NCBI GenBank assembly: GCA_038502055.1
Contig: JAXRKN010000043.1
Span: 4,650,001-4,714,000, forward strand
Direction: 5' to 3'
DNA: 64,000 nucleotides
From: Tanytarsus gracilentus
Lineage: Eukaryota > Arthropoda > Insecta > Diptera > Chironomidae
The translations under genes were made by a program, and so were the position numbers. How positions within the stretch are numbered: position 1 is the first letter of the stretch; each line of letters opens with the position of its first letter. Below, piece by piece: positions 1 to 11,726 of the stretch. The notes beneath the pieces were generated by a model. It did no database searches. It worked only from the letters and a program-made list of their open reading frames with translations, and had not been told where the DNA came from.

Positions 1-3000
1 TACTTTATCACTTTAAAATCTATTTAATGACATTTTTGTCATCATATCAAGTTCGTTCAGTGTTTTTACGAGTGAGTCATCAACTATCATTGCAGCATAA
101 TTCGATCTGTAAATGAAAAAGAAGAAAAATTTCATGTTTAAATTTTCATCGTCATCATCAGCTTTAAATTTGATAAACTTTTTGAAAAGAAAAAAATAAT
201 TTGAGTTTGCGTATGATTTTCGAGGAATTGTTGCCTGGGATTGCGAAACATTAACTTTATGCCGGCATTTCAATGTGTGAGTGCGGCATTTTTAAATAAA
301 CGAAAAAAAAAAGTTTTTACAAATTTATTTGGTGAAAAATGTCACGATAAGAACAACCTTGAACGTGTTTTAATTTAAAAAATCAAATTAATACCGGAAA
401 ATGTAGTGTATTTTTCAATTTTACACACTAAAATGCGATAAAAGACTTTTCTCTCTCTCGATTCGAATTTTTACATGTATTTGTTTTATCCTCTGCGCAC
501 GTTGTGAAAATTTTCTCTTTAAAGAGTCGCATTTTCTCCATATACAGAAAGGTTATCAACATGAGCTTTAATATTACATTTTCTCTCCTCATCGCTCTTG
601 ACGTTCGTGTGTTAGAAAAGTTTCGAAAAGGAATTTTTCATCAATGCAACAGAGTGGCAAATTTGATTCAAACTAAATCTCGCTAAACTTATATTAAAGT
701 TGTTTGACATTGAAACTTTATAATCGATTTGAAATGCAATAAAAATAAATTTTGGCAAAAAAAAGTATTTTCGTAAACTTTAGTAACAAAAAAAATATTA
801 AATTTTAAACAATTTCATCGCTCAGCTTTTCTCGTGAAAAAAAAACATAAAACGATAAACTTTTTTAAAACAAAAAAGTTTTCTTTTCTCTAACTTTTGT
901 GTTCGTCCTCGCCCCCTCCCACCGCCCATACCTCCCACAACTCTCGGAGCGAAAGCGAAGGAGCACATTTTTTTCGGAAAAAAAAGAAAAGTTATAAAAA
1001 ATTTTTACAGCGCACAAAAAGCATATTAAAGAAGAAGTTTGTTCAAAAAACAAAGTTTGAAAATGAAAAGTTTTTCGATCTCAGGCGAGAGGCGAAGATT
1101 CTGGCATTCAACGCCAAGCGAATTATGGAAAGAGGAGCGGGGAGGCAAAAAAGTCTTCAACTTTTCCTTCAAATTTATTGTGCGGCTTTTGTTTTCAAGT
1201 TATGAAAAAGGCGAAGAGCGCGAAAAAGTAAAATCGTTGATGAACTTTGTGGAAAATTTTTTCCTTCTCTCATTTTGAATAATTTCCCACTCAAAATATC
1301 CGATTCAATTTTTCACTCAAAATTTAAAATTAAAATGTCTGTTCGAACTTTTTCACCACCTTTTATTTATTGAGAGTCTTCGCGCGACATCGAAAATTAA
1401 TTCAATCGAAGGAAATTTTCGCGTCATACATGTCTCAGACTTTGAGACAACAAACTTTCTCCATCTCTCTCTCTTGGGTAAGTTTATCCATGCTCATTCG
1501 CCAGCTACCTCCATTATCTTATCGGAAATTTCTCGCGACAACCCCCCCTCGAGTTAAAGTAAGACGAGAAAATGAAAACTCGAAGAAGGGAAAACTTTAC
1601 AAATCAATCTAAAGTTGAAACAAGTATGGAAAACTTGAAAAAGAAAGTTCCCAACTTTACATCTCTTCTTGTTGTTGTTATTGTTCTTTTTCTTTCACAA
1701 TATCTAAAAAGAATGAAGCAGCAGAGGAAAAGTTTGTGTGGAACAACACCCATTTCTTGCTTTTAATTTATCCCCTGAATCTCGAAAAAAAGAGCGAAAG
1801 AATGAGAGGATGAAGAGTTTCTCGAAGTTAATTTAAAAACTTTTTCATTTTTAGGAACCGAGAGAGTTTTCCTCAAACTTTTTTTTTTGCTCAACGTACG
1901 ATGAGAGCAATGGGGGGAGCAGCACTTTGGGTCTATTTTGACTATGACGGAAATTATTAGAGAAAAAGTTTTGATAGTGAAAATTTTAAAATGAAAGGAT
2001 TCTAACCAAGTTGAAAAAGTTAAAATAATTTAAAAGTCTCTCCCTTATTTTTTGATCAGTTGAAAAAGTTTTGCCAAAAACAAGAAAATTTCTCCTCTCA
2101 ATGCTCGCTAAGGGAAAAAGTATTCAATGCATTGCAACAATGAACGACAACGAGAATTTAGTTAAAGTTTTGTTATTTTGCCACACATATTTTGCCCTTT
2201 TCCCTTATAAGTTATTAAATTATTTTACTTGTTTGGGAAAGTCCAAAAAAAACTAAAGTCTCCGAGATAAGATAGTTCGCAAAGACTCGACTCTTGAAAA
2301 TGCAAACTTTTCGAAACCGAGAAAGAGACACACAGAGAGAGAAAAAATGTTGGCCTAGGGCAGCATAAAGCAGTCGAACGGATTAAAATAAACTTCACAA
2401 TAAAATTAATTTGAGAAAAAAAATCATTTCCTTTCGCATTGTAAAAACTTTCTTTACGGCAGCATGCATGCATAGCATTCATTCATTCATACGCACATAC
2501 AACAGTCATTTTTCACAGACTATGTCAAAGAAATTTAGAGGAAAGACTCGAGTATTTATTCGTTGGAGGAGGGAGTGGGAGAATTTATTTTTTTCATTGC
2601 ATGGCATTTTTATTATTGTATTATCAGCACTTTTTTTTTCGCTACAACAACAACAAAAATCGGAGCAGAATAAACCAAAGTAAAACTGATGATTGTTCAG
2701 TTTTTTGTTGATTTTTTTTCTTTCTCTTCTAAAAAAATGTAACTTATCAGTTTTTATTTGTGTTTTGCCCTATCAGCACGTTCTCGTATGTGTTCATTTT
2801 CGCCTCTCAAAGCACACACTCGGACATTCCAAAATTTTAATTGCAGATGATAGAAACAAATTGATTATTTCATATAGGCGAGTCAACAAAAAGAAATATT
2901 ATTTTTCTTTACTTTCAATTATCATTTGAGAGTGAGATAATGTGAGCGACGGCAATTATGATGTGATGTGTAATAAAAAATTATTTTTTATCGCCATCAT

Positions 3001-5314
3001 CTCGACACGCACAAATTTAACGGTGATTTTCTTTTCAGAGGTTTATGTGTTATTCAATTCAACCATTATTGTTCGAAAGAGTTTAATGCTTTCGATTTTT
3101 CTTTTATCCAGCATTGAGCGTAGAGTAGCGATCGAGAGAAAGAGAAATACAGAAAGAATTATTGTGTGTATATAGGAGATGAGTGGTGGATAAGTGACGA
3201 GGTAATGTAGGCAAGGTGAGGAAGTTAAGAGAGCCAAAGAAACGAAAATCTGAAGGTGGAATGAAACCAATATAAATGCTGTACATGCTGTCTTGTAAAT
3301 GCTCATGAGAAAGAGAAAGAGAGAAAAAAGCGTGTATAATAAAGAGAAAAAAAAATTGTACAAAAATTGACAAAAGAAGCTTGAAAGGGCAAAAAGAAGA
3401 AAAGGCAGAAAGCATAATAAAAGAAGCGAATTTTCATCACAAGCCGGAGGCATAAAGGCGCAATTTAGGCCATTCATGGGATTTGGAGATTTAAAGTGAA
3501 AATAAACAGTTGAGGTGATTTAATGAATTTTGATTTCCGGACACACAGCGAGCACTTGCTCATTCCCATGACATTAAGCTAATAACTAAAATAGTCTTCT
3601 TCTTCTTCGTTCCTCACTCTTCGATTATTATTATTGCCGTGTGTTGCTGTTGTTGCGTTGTTAAATATATTACCGAGCTGACTTCTCTCTTTATGAAAGA
3701 GCGCTACACAAAAAAAAAGTTGATGCATGCAAGATATCTGTGTTTTTACATTTTAACTCAACTGTCTTATGTGTCGTCTCGTTAGGCAAAAAGGCAGAAA
3801 AGAATAAAAAAAAATCGGATACGAATTATGGCAAAATAAGCGCGCGCGGCGGAGTGACCGGTTTTGTGCCTCCTTTCGTCGTCGTCTCCGTAGTTGTTGT
3901 GCTGTATCTTTTCCTTTGCTTTTTTTTGACTTTCATTTTACTGCTTTTCAATCCAGACGTTTTAAATGATGTATAATTCTCTCTCTCACTCTCGCCGTTG
4001 TACACACAAATGAAATGCATATTCACAAAAAGTAAAATGAATTCATTACACTCGGGCATATAAAATTCGAATCGGAAACGAATTAAGCGGAGCAAGAGCT
4101 GTCGAGTGAACAATTTTCTAAAGAAATCAAGAGCATTAATTTTTATGCGAACGAGTACTTTCCTTTTCTCAAAAAATTAACTATGAAAAAAAGTAAAAAT
4201 CACTTTAAGCGCCATTCGAAAAAAAATGTATTCGCAACGAGGAATGAAGATAATTTTTTTGAACGACTAGTTCACTCTTCGAAGTACACGCATAATATTA
4301 TTAAATATATATAAATATATGTACGGCGAGGAGAATCAAGCGAGAGAAAGATGGAAAGATTGTCAAACGCGCGCATATTTTTGCGTTTTCAAGAAAACGA
4401 TGGTTAAAATGTACGTAATATGTAATATTAATACTTACGGAAAGATTATAAATATCTCTTTATTTCAAATATATATACGTGAAGAAATATATCCAATTTT
4501 AGCTGATGTTCACCGACACAATTGAATTTTTTTTCTCTCTTCGTATATTTTTCTTCTTTTTATTCCGTTCACATTCAAGTTTTTGGATGCTTCACCTTTC
4601 ACACAAATCAATTAAAAAAAATTGGAACTTTAGAGACACGATGGATATTTCACACAACTCGAGCTAATTTTTTTTCTCTTTAGGACACTAAAAAATGTGA
4701 TTGCTATATTTTTTTCTTCGAATGCCGCCGAGTGCGCTATTTTTTTCCTCTCCTAATTTCTGAGCTTACGATCTTTGCGAATTTCACTTTTTCATTTATC
4801 ACTTTTCTCGCTCAAATATGGCTTTTCCGCACTCAAATTTATCTCCTTCGGCAACACTAGTGTCTTATCTTCAATTGTTGTGCACTTTTTTGCACATGCA
4901 GCGAAGATTTTGATGACTTATGCGAAAGAAAATATAGCGACGCTTGAAAATTTTTTTGCTTTCAATTTTAATAGTATGGCGGAGTGAGCCGCTTTTTTTG
5001 CTCGTGTTAAGTCCCCTGATGGCGGTTTGAAATTTTTTCGACCGTTAAAAATTATTCTTGATTTTTAACTGCTTTTAAGTGAGTTTTATTGAAAATTTTT
5101 GAATTTTTTATTAAAATTAATTAAATTTTTGATCTTGAAACTAATTAAGAATATTTAAAAATATCACTTTATGTGAAAATGCAAACTGAATGAAAAACAC
5201 CCCTCTGAACATCTCCAACTAGAGTCTGTTCAGTGCAAATTTTTCTTTAATGTTTATTCGTCTAAAAAATCTTACAAAAATATTTTTGTCTAAATCAAAC
5301 AGATACAGCTTAAA
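1..5314. other. Long non-coding, low-complexity upstream region
   Basis: I see no convincing gene here. Open frames up to about 144 codons exist, but their products are runs of Phe, Leu, Ser and Lys from purine/pyrimidine-rich DNA, with no recognisable domain and no set of phase-compatible splice sites. The stretch has many GAGA/CTCT runs (for example around 3305-3350) and, between about 800 and 2300, an unusual density of AAAGTTTT-like words on both strands. It could be distal promoter DNA of MAEA, an intron or UTR of a gene to the left, or regulatory DNA. The sequence alone does not decide. Confidence 0.5.
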
Positions 5315-6779
5315 ATGAGCGAAATAAAGTCGATAGAGCATCCGACATTGAAGGTGAGATGATAACTAACTTGCAGTTAATGATTGAAATCAAAAATTTC
5401 GTCACTTTTAATGAATAGCAAATTTTTGCCTTTGTTAAATCGCAATTTGATAAATTTTCCAATCACTCTTTCATTCACAAGGTTCCATACGAAATTCTCA
5501 ATAAGAAATTTCGAACGACACAAAAGACTCTTGATCGCGAGCTAAATGCAATTCTTCAGACAGCTGCGAGTGAACTCGAAAAGGGATTAGATAGTCAGAC
5601 GAATGTAGGAAATATCACGAAATTGTTGGATGGTGTGATAGAGAAATTAAATGTGCTAAAACGAAAGTCGGAAGAGAGCATTGGCGATGAACTTTTTTCG
5701 GCTAATGTATGCAAGAAACGATTGGAACATATCAAACAGAATGTCACAAACACCGCAAGCATGCACAACAAGATGATGGTCGATGGCGAGGACACGCCAC
5801 AGTCAAATGAGTCACAGATTGCCATTGCAGCCGCTAATCAATGGAAGAAAGTTCGATTAAATCGCTTGATTGTTGAGCACTTTTTGCGTTTAGGATACTA
5901 CGACACTGCTGAAATTCTTGCAAATCGATCGGACATTCGTGACATCACCAACATCGACATCTTTCAGGTGTCACGTGAAGTCGAGAGAGATTTAGCTCAA
6001 CATAATACAGCAAAATGCATACTCTGGTGCATCGATAACAAGAGTAAACTGCGTAAAATTAACTCTGATATTGAGTTCAAGCTTCGTCAGCAGGAGTTTA
6101 TTGAGCTCATTAGAAAAGACGAACGTCTCAATGCAGTCAGACATGCTCAAAAGTTTTTTCCGGCTTTCGAGCAAGATCAACTACTTGAAATCAAAAAGAC
6201 AATGGCTCTTCTTGCATTTCCACTCAACACAGACCTCGAACCTTATCGTGCAATGCTATCGATTAAGCGATGGGATGATTTGCTCGTGAACTTCCGGTTG
6301 GAAAATTATCGTCTCTTTCAAATTCCAACTCAATCTGTGCTTTCGGTTGCGGTAAATTTATTATTCAATTTAAATATATTTTATTTCAATAATTTAATTT
6401 GCAGATTCAAACGGGATTGTCGGCTCTAAAGACACCACAATGCTACTCATCAAACTCGCGAAATATAAATTGTCCAGTCTGTCAGCCGCATATCAATGAA
6501 ATTGCACTGGCATTGCCATTTTCACATTGTGCTCAAAGCCGCTTGATCTGTCGTGTAACTAAGAAGCCTTTAAATGAAAATAATCATCCCATGGTGTTGC
6601 CAAATGGCTTTGTCGTTGGAGAGCTGGTGAGATATTTTTAAATATGAAATTTAATTAAAATTAATTAATTTAAATCGCAGGCAATTTCTTTGATAACAAA
6701 TTCTGATGGAATTGTGGAATGTCCCTTTACGAAAGAGAAATGGGTCAACCCGAAGATTGAAAAAGTTTATGTCATGTAA
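5315..6779 (+). CDS. MAEA: E3 ubiquitin-protein transferase MAEA (CTLH/GID complex subunit)
   Basis: MAEA is a subunit of the CTLH (GID) E3 ubiquitin ligase; it carries one of the two RING-like folds and pairs with RMND5. My model has four exons: 5315-5353, 5482-6351, 6405-6626 and 6681-6779, all in phase 0, giving 409 residues (human about 396). A LisH segment (VRLNRLIVEHFLRLGYYDTA) is followed by the CTLH and CRA helical regions. The last two exons hold the degenerate RING (CPVC...SHC...ICR...MVLPNG, then CPF). The first exon encodes only 13 residues, and its ATG is the first one in frame before a good donor. AATAAA polyadenylation signals lie near 6816. Family recognition is secure; exon edges are inferred from GT/AG sites that all keep the frame. 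Confidence 0.93.
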
Positions 6780-6815
6780 TTATTGACAGCATTGTTGTAA
6801 AGAAAAATATTTTTC

Positions 6816-6830
6816 GAATAAAATAAATGT
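6816..6830 (+). terminator. MAEA polyadenylation signal
   Basis: Overlapping AATAAA hexamers lie 37 bp after the MAEA stop codon and about 110 bp before the next gene's start. This is the expected place for 3'-end cleavage in so compact a locus. Confidence 0.5.
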
Positions 6831-6940
6831 GGGGTGCATAAAAATTAACTGAAAAAATTCAAACTCGTCCATTTTCAAAGCTTTTAGGGTTATGAGAGCT
6901 CCGGTCTGTTTTTTATTTGTTGAAAAATTAAATTATCAAA

Positions 6941-9900
6941 ATGAGCTTTATAAAGACGAGTGAAAGTCAAGCGGCTGAGGATTTAATGAGGACTTATGGA
7001 AGGTTCTTGAGGAACTTCAAAGACTCGATTAATAAAGTTGGAATCGAAGACAAAACCCCATCACAAAATTTGTTCATTTTAAAACATGACTCAGTGGAAA
7101 ATGTTTCAGTTTTTCAACTGCTCGATTCGGACAATAAGCTTTTGACAAAAGTTCTAATCGTCTTCTTTCATCTGAGCAAGGAAGCGAAAAAACTCATAAA
7201 GAATGCTAAACCGATTGTGCAAAAATTGACATTAATTGAAGATGAGATTGTGAGTGCAATGGAGGCACCGGATGATAGTGATAAGGGGGACCCGATGGAA
7301 AATGCCATAGCTAAATTTAGTTATTCTCTAGAGGATCTAATGAACATGAAATTTCTTATTCAAAATTCAATTTATCTATCGGCCAATGTCATACAGCAAT
7401 ATTGTGCCTTATTTAGTATGGAAAAATTCCTTCACATAACGCCATCAACACAATTTCCTTCTAATCTGGACGATATCGCGCTCCTCTTTAAAAACTTAAT
7501 GATTTTCGACACAATTTTTAAGAATGGAATTTATAAATCATATCTTCAGCTTTATGGTGAAATGCTGGTCACAAATGAAGCTAAGTTTGGAGCCAATGAA
7601 GATGCCTATAGAAATCTTCAAAGCACACTTCATGAACTCGATTTGTTGCTTGATGGAAAGATATTGGAATTAGCACTTGATAACATTGTTGCTATTAAAA
7701 CAAGAATTAAAGCAAAATCGCTGACTATGCTGGAAAATTTTATGCTGACATATATCAAGAATTTAATTAACTCAATTAATGTCCTTGATGCTGGCAACAA
7801 CATTTCTGAGCTAAGTGATGCCGATGATATTATAAAATTAAACATAATGACTGTCATCTATCAAAGACTATTTGAAAATTTGGATCCAAAAAATTTACGA
7901 TTCATAATTGACATTAACAACAAGTATCCAGCAATTATTTTGCATGCAAATTTCATCTTTAATGGAAATGAATTTTTAAAAAGATTTATAAGCTCCATGG
8001 AAAAAACTAACATTGATGTTGTAAAAATCCAAAAGAGTTTTTTAAGCCAAAAAATCCACGCGCTTAATCAAAATTCAACAAATTACTCAATTCAATTAAT
8101 GAACTGGATTTTAAAAATGCAATCTCAAACTCAATTGGGCAGTGAAAATCTCACCGAAAAAATGCTTCAAGCTAGATGTGAACTATTTTATGAGGGCCTG
8201 ACAATTGCCGGTGAAATGAGTTTTCTTATCAAAAGTGTCATAAATCTACACGCGAAATTCAACCAGCTTTTATCAAAATCTCTGGCGTCTTCAATTTACA
8301 AGCTGATTGAAAATTTGAGAGTTATCAAAGCGACATACATTGAGCATGCAACATTTATCAGTGACTCGATCGGTTTTGTTTTCCGCTACCTTCAATTTCA
8401 CGCGCTCAACATTATTGGACTGTGTCAGAAAAAGGTTATGCTGGATGTTAAAAAGGAAAAGAAGTTTGATCTTTCAACAGCTTTAGTGCTGATATTAAAA
8501 TTGCTCTACGCAAACGTATCGGAGGCAAATTTAAATGCAATTACTTTAGCTTTAAATCTAACGGAACCATTTAAGAATTTTGGCAATGAATATTCTCTTC
8601 GACTTTTAAAGCTTCTCGATCACATGATGACACTTTGTAAATTAAAAGAGAACGTGGAACGAGTCACTGATCCTTCATTTCTTTTTTGGCATCAAAATTT
8701 AATCGCACCTTATTTTAAGCAGCAGCTACAAAATTCATTGGACCAAAGAAAATTGAAACTATTCATGGAAATGGGAAGTGATTGCATGAATGAAGATGAT
8801 TTGAGCATGTTGGAAAATGTTGATAATTTTCATCCACTGCTAGAAAGAGAATTTAATGAAATTATTATCAAAAAGCTCTGCAACACAATCGAAATTAATC
8901 TTCGACTTGATTTTCACTCTAACCTTCAAGTTGAAAAATTTAATTGCTTCGAAAGTTCGAGCGGCAAAATTCCTATTGAAGACAATCGAGCTTTGGTTAA
9001 GCTTCCACATTTTGTGGTCAACAAAAATTACATCTCCGTTCAGAATGAAGTAGAATTTTATCTCTCGAAGATGTTTTACAATCTCACGACCATATCACTG
9101 AAAGATTGGCAGAGCTACGAACAAATGAGACAGTTGGCAGAGAGAAAATATGAAATTGAAACTGTCGAAGATCACTTGCCCAATCAAACGCTCGAGCAAG
9201 GAATTGATGTCTTACAAATAATGCGAAATATTCACCTTTTCGTCTCTCATTTCCACTACAACCTAAACAATCAGATTTTCGTTGAAGGCACCACGACTCC
9301 TAATCAGACACATTACCACACTATTGGAATTCACAATATAGCAAATTCATTGGCTACACATGGCTTCGGTATCGTAAACACAACCATAAATTTCGTTTAT
9401 CAATTTTTGAGAAAAAAATTTGTCATTTTCTCGCAACTAATTTATGACGAGCAAGTAAAATCGCGACTCGCAAAGGAGATGAAAAATTGGCGAGAACATG
9501 TGGAGAAAAGTGATAAGAAAACGGAAATTTACAACTTCGATCGTGCCCATAGACTCAACCGAGAGATTAAAAAGCTCGAAAATAACACGCTTCTTGATAA
9601 AATTAGGGTGGCGCTAACGGAAATTGGAAATACGATGGCTTATGTTCGCATGATAAAGAGTGGCATTTGTCATGTCAACTCAAATTCAATTTCTTACATT
9701 CCATTCGATGACGAAGATCCAACGGAATTTATGAGCATGTGCGAGGGACTTTCCAGAGACACTTTAAGTGCGGGAAAATTTCTGCAGCAAGACGTTGATC
9801 AAGCGATGAAGAAGATTCAAGAAGGATTTTCCTACTTTAATAAACTCAGCTCGATTTTTTCCACATATTTCCAGAGCTCTAAAAATTCCCACATGAAAAT

Positions 9901-10276
9901 TTTTTACATTTTTGTGCCCGCCTTAACAATAAATTACATCGAGAACATTTCAATCGCCAAAGATCGCCTTAATAAGAAGAATAGAGAAGAGTCACTTTTT
10001 ACTGACGATGGATTTGCAATCGGAATTGTATTTATGCTGAAACTTCTCAATCAATTTACTGAATTTAATTCACTCAACTGGTTCGAGTCGGTCAAGAACA
10101 AGATCAAGCTTGAAAAGGAAAAAATTCAAAAGCAGAGGACTGAACTTGAAAAGAGTAAGGGTGATAATCTCCTGCAGACCTTACTCTTGAGTGAAAAACG
10201 AATCCTTGAATTTGAAATGGAATTCGAGCTTCTGTTCTTTAGCATCAATAGCTGCAAAATTTTTTTTCAAAACTAA
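6941..10276 (+). CDS. WASHC4: WASH complex subunit 4 (SWIP)
   Basis: This single uninterrupted frame encodes 1111 residues; human WASHC4 (SWIP, KIAA1033) has about 1173. SWIP is a scaffold of the WASH complex, which activates Arp2/3 on endosomes for cargo recycling. The strongest match is the C-terminal half. A block reading LPNQTLEQGIDVLQIMRNIH, then NLNNQIFVE, HNIANSLATHGFGIVNTTIN, YQFLRKKFVIFSQ and YDEQVKSRL follows the family almost word for word. The N-terminal half is helical and less conserved. The ATG at 6941 is the first in frame, 161 bp after MAEA ends, so both genes point the same way with little between them. The absence of introns in such a long gene is unusual here. A predicted coiled coil (KLEKEKIQKQRTELEKSK) lies near the C-terminus. 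Confidence 0.95.
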   Translation: MSFIKTSESQAAEDLMRTYGRFLRNFKDSINKVGIEDKTPSQNLFILKHDSVENVSVFQLLDSDNKLLTKVLIVFFHLSKEAKKLIKNAKPIVQKLTLIEDEIVSAMEAPDDSDKGDPMENAIAKFSYSLEDLMNMKFLIQNSIYLSANVIQQYCALFSMEKFLHITPSTQFPSNLDDIALLFKNLMIFDTIFKNGIYKSYLQLYGEMLVTNEAKFGANEDAYRNLQSTLHELDLLLDGKILELALDNIVAIKTRIKAKSLTMLENFMLTYIKNLINSINVLDAGNNISELSDADDIIKLNIMTVIYQRLFENLDPKNLRFIIDINNKYPAIILHANFIFNGNEFLKRFISSMEKTNIDVVKIQKSFLSQKIHALNQNSTNYSIQLMNWILKMQSQTQLGSENLTEKMLQARCELFYEGLTIAGEMSFLIKSVINLHAKFNQLLSKSLASSIYKLIENLRVIKATYIEHATFISDSIGFVFRYLQFHALNIIGLCQKKVMLDVKKEKKFDLSTALVLILKLLYANVSEANLNAITLALNLTEPFKNFGNEYSLRLLKLLDHMMTLCKLKENVERVTDPSFLFWHQNLIAPYFKQQLQNSLDQRKLKLFMEMGSDCMNEDDLSMLENVDNFHPLLEREFNEIIIKKLCNTIEINLRLDFHSNLQVEKFNCFESSSGKIPIEDNRALVKLPHFVVNKNYISVQNEVEFYLSKMFYNLTTISLKDWQSYEQMRQLAERKYEIETVEDHLPNQTLEQGIDVLQIMRNIHLFVSHFHYNLNNQIFVEGTTTPNQTHYHTIGIHNIANSLATHGFGIVNTTINFVYQFLRKKFVIFSQLIYDEQVKSRLAKEMKNWREHVEKSDKKTEIYNFDRAHRLNREIKKLENNTLLDKIRVALTEIGNTMAYVRMIKSGICHVNSNSISYIPFDDEDPTEFMSMCEGLSRDTLSAGKFLQQDVDQAMKKIQEGFSYFNKLSSIFSTYFQSSKNSHMKIFYIFVPALTINYIENISIAKDRLNKKNREESLFTDDGFAIGIVFMLKLLNQFTEFNSLNWFESVKNKIKLEKEKIQKQRTELEKSKGDNLLQTLLLSEKRILEFEMEFELLFFSINSCKIFFQN

Positions 10277-10465
10277 TCGAGAGAAGAAAAGTCGAGTCAC
10301 GAAATTATCCGAAGCTGAGTGAATGAGAGGGAGAGCGAGACTTTACAATTGTGACCATATAAACATTCTATGATAGAATTTATTAATTATATTTTTATCC
10401 ACAATAAATATTCACATATTAACAAAAAGCTCATTAAATTAATTCAAAGCTTTTAAATTTTATTT

Positions 10466-10475
10466 GTCATGTGAC
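10466..10475 (+). promoter_or_regulatory. M-box/CLEAR-like E-box (GTCATGTGAC)
   Basis: GTCATGTGAC is close to the symmetric site bound by MiT/TFE proteins (core TCATGTG or TCACGTG). It lies 1.25 kb upstream of the Mitf start codon, so autoregulation is conceivable. A single short site can arise by chance. Confidence 0.35.
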
Positions 10476-10539
10476 TGTGTATAAAAAAGATTTCAGCATG
10501 TATAAAGTGACAGCGATATATTTGAGCATTTAGCACCTT

Positions 10540-10547
10540 TGACGTCA
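10540..10547 (+). promoter_or_regulatory. CRE palindrome (TGACGTCA)
   Basis: This is a full-consensus cAMP response element (CREB/ATF site), 65 bp from the M-box-like E-box and upstream of Mitf. Function is inferred from the exact consensus only. Confidence 0.35.
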
Positions 10548-11009
10548 CTCAAAATCGAATGATTCATCGAACTTGTATTTGTAAAATTACAAAAAAAAAA
10601 GAATTTTTAAAAAACCGGCTTAAGAACGCAGGATAGAGACCACGCTTCTGATCGTATGTGCGGTTTGAGAATTTTTTTCGGGATTCCCAAAAACATTTTT
10701 GGCCGAGCAAAAAAAAAGACTTTTTAAGTTAAAAATATTTCACCTTGTGTATTTTTTACTATATTATTAAACGTCAGGTCGTTTTTGAGAGAGAAAAAAA
10801 ATTATCTTGAGCCGAAAATGATAAAAAATTATGGCTGTGAGAGTGAAGCGAGTAGAGCACACTGCAAAGTTTAAATAGGAAAAATAAATAAAAATTCGAT
10901 TTTTTTCTTTCGCGGTGATGAAAAAAAGATCGTCGTTGGATCTCCGTAGCGTTTTTTTCCCCTTTTTTTTTCTTTTCATAGACAAGGAATGAATAAAGAG
11001 AAATGGGAA

Positions 11010-11127
11010 AAAAAAAAAAAATAAAAAAAAAAAAAAAAAAAATTAAAAAAAAAAAAAAAAAAAAAAAGGGGAAAAAAAAAAAAAAAAAAAAAAAATAAAC
11101 TCTAAAGAAAGAAAAAAAAAAAAAAAT
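11010..11127 (+). repeat. A-rich homopolymer tract
   Basis: About 118 bp are almost pure adenine, broken by a few T and G residues. No coding or RNA feature can be supported. The exact length is likely to be polymorphic or misassembled. Confidence 0.8.
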
Positions 11128-11726
11128 TTTTTTTTAACTATTTTATTCTTTCATTGAGAGAGCGAAAAAAGTTCTTCAGTTCTTGTGTGAAACGGCAGTA
11201 ATCAAGACATTGGTGCAAGCACGGAAGTAATTTTTTTTATCAAAGACTTCCAAAAAAAAATTCGTCAAGTGCGCTAAAAATCAAAAATCTTTAAAATTTT
11301 TCATGGAAATTATTTTCAAAAAATAAAAGAAAAAATTGCTATCCGGAAAATTCTGCGCAATTCGCGAGAAAAAAAAGAGGAAAAATTTTCTCTCCCCTAA
11401 TCTGCACACACTTTTAAAAAAATATAATATAAGAAAAGACGAATAAAAGCAGAGATAAAACTTGAGAAGTGTGACAAAAAATGTCAAAGTAGTGAATGAC
11501 TACATCAATTGAGCAAATATATCGGAGGCACTTAATTGATCACAATTGAATTGTTGTTTCGCACTTTCATATATATACGCCACACATATATTTCTTCCCT
11601 GGATGAGTGAGAGCGAGCGAAGAAGCCCCCACAATCATCTTCATGATGCCTTCTCAATGACGTAACCATTAAAAATTTGTTTTTCTACTTAATCAAAAAA
11701 AAATACACTCATATCTGTGAGATAAA

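Larger units (their letters stand above)
10277..11726. other. Intergenic region and probable Mitf 5' UTR/promoter
   Basis: No gene is visible. The stretch holds an E-box in M-box context at 10466-10475, a CRE-type palindrome at 10540-10547, a roughly 110-bp A-rich simple-sequence tract from 11010, and then a conventional-looking AT-rich segment that probably contains the Mitf start site and 5' UTR. Short open frames here are low complexity. Confidence 0.5.

Noticed and set aside
897..1278. Overlapping plus-strand ORFs of 102 and 79 codons
   Set aside because: Both are Lys/Phe/Ser-rich, overlap in different frames, and have no homology that I recognise.
3043..3477. A 144-codon minus-strand ORF
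   Set aside because: Its product is a Leu/Phe/Ser run produced by a GA-rich DNA strand, with no domain and no codon pattern like the real genes.
10606..10700. GC-richer segment with an Sm-like AATTTTTT, considered as a small nuclear RNA
   Set aside because: No stable stem arrangement and no match to an snRNA that I know.
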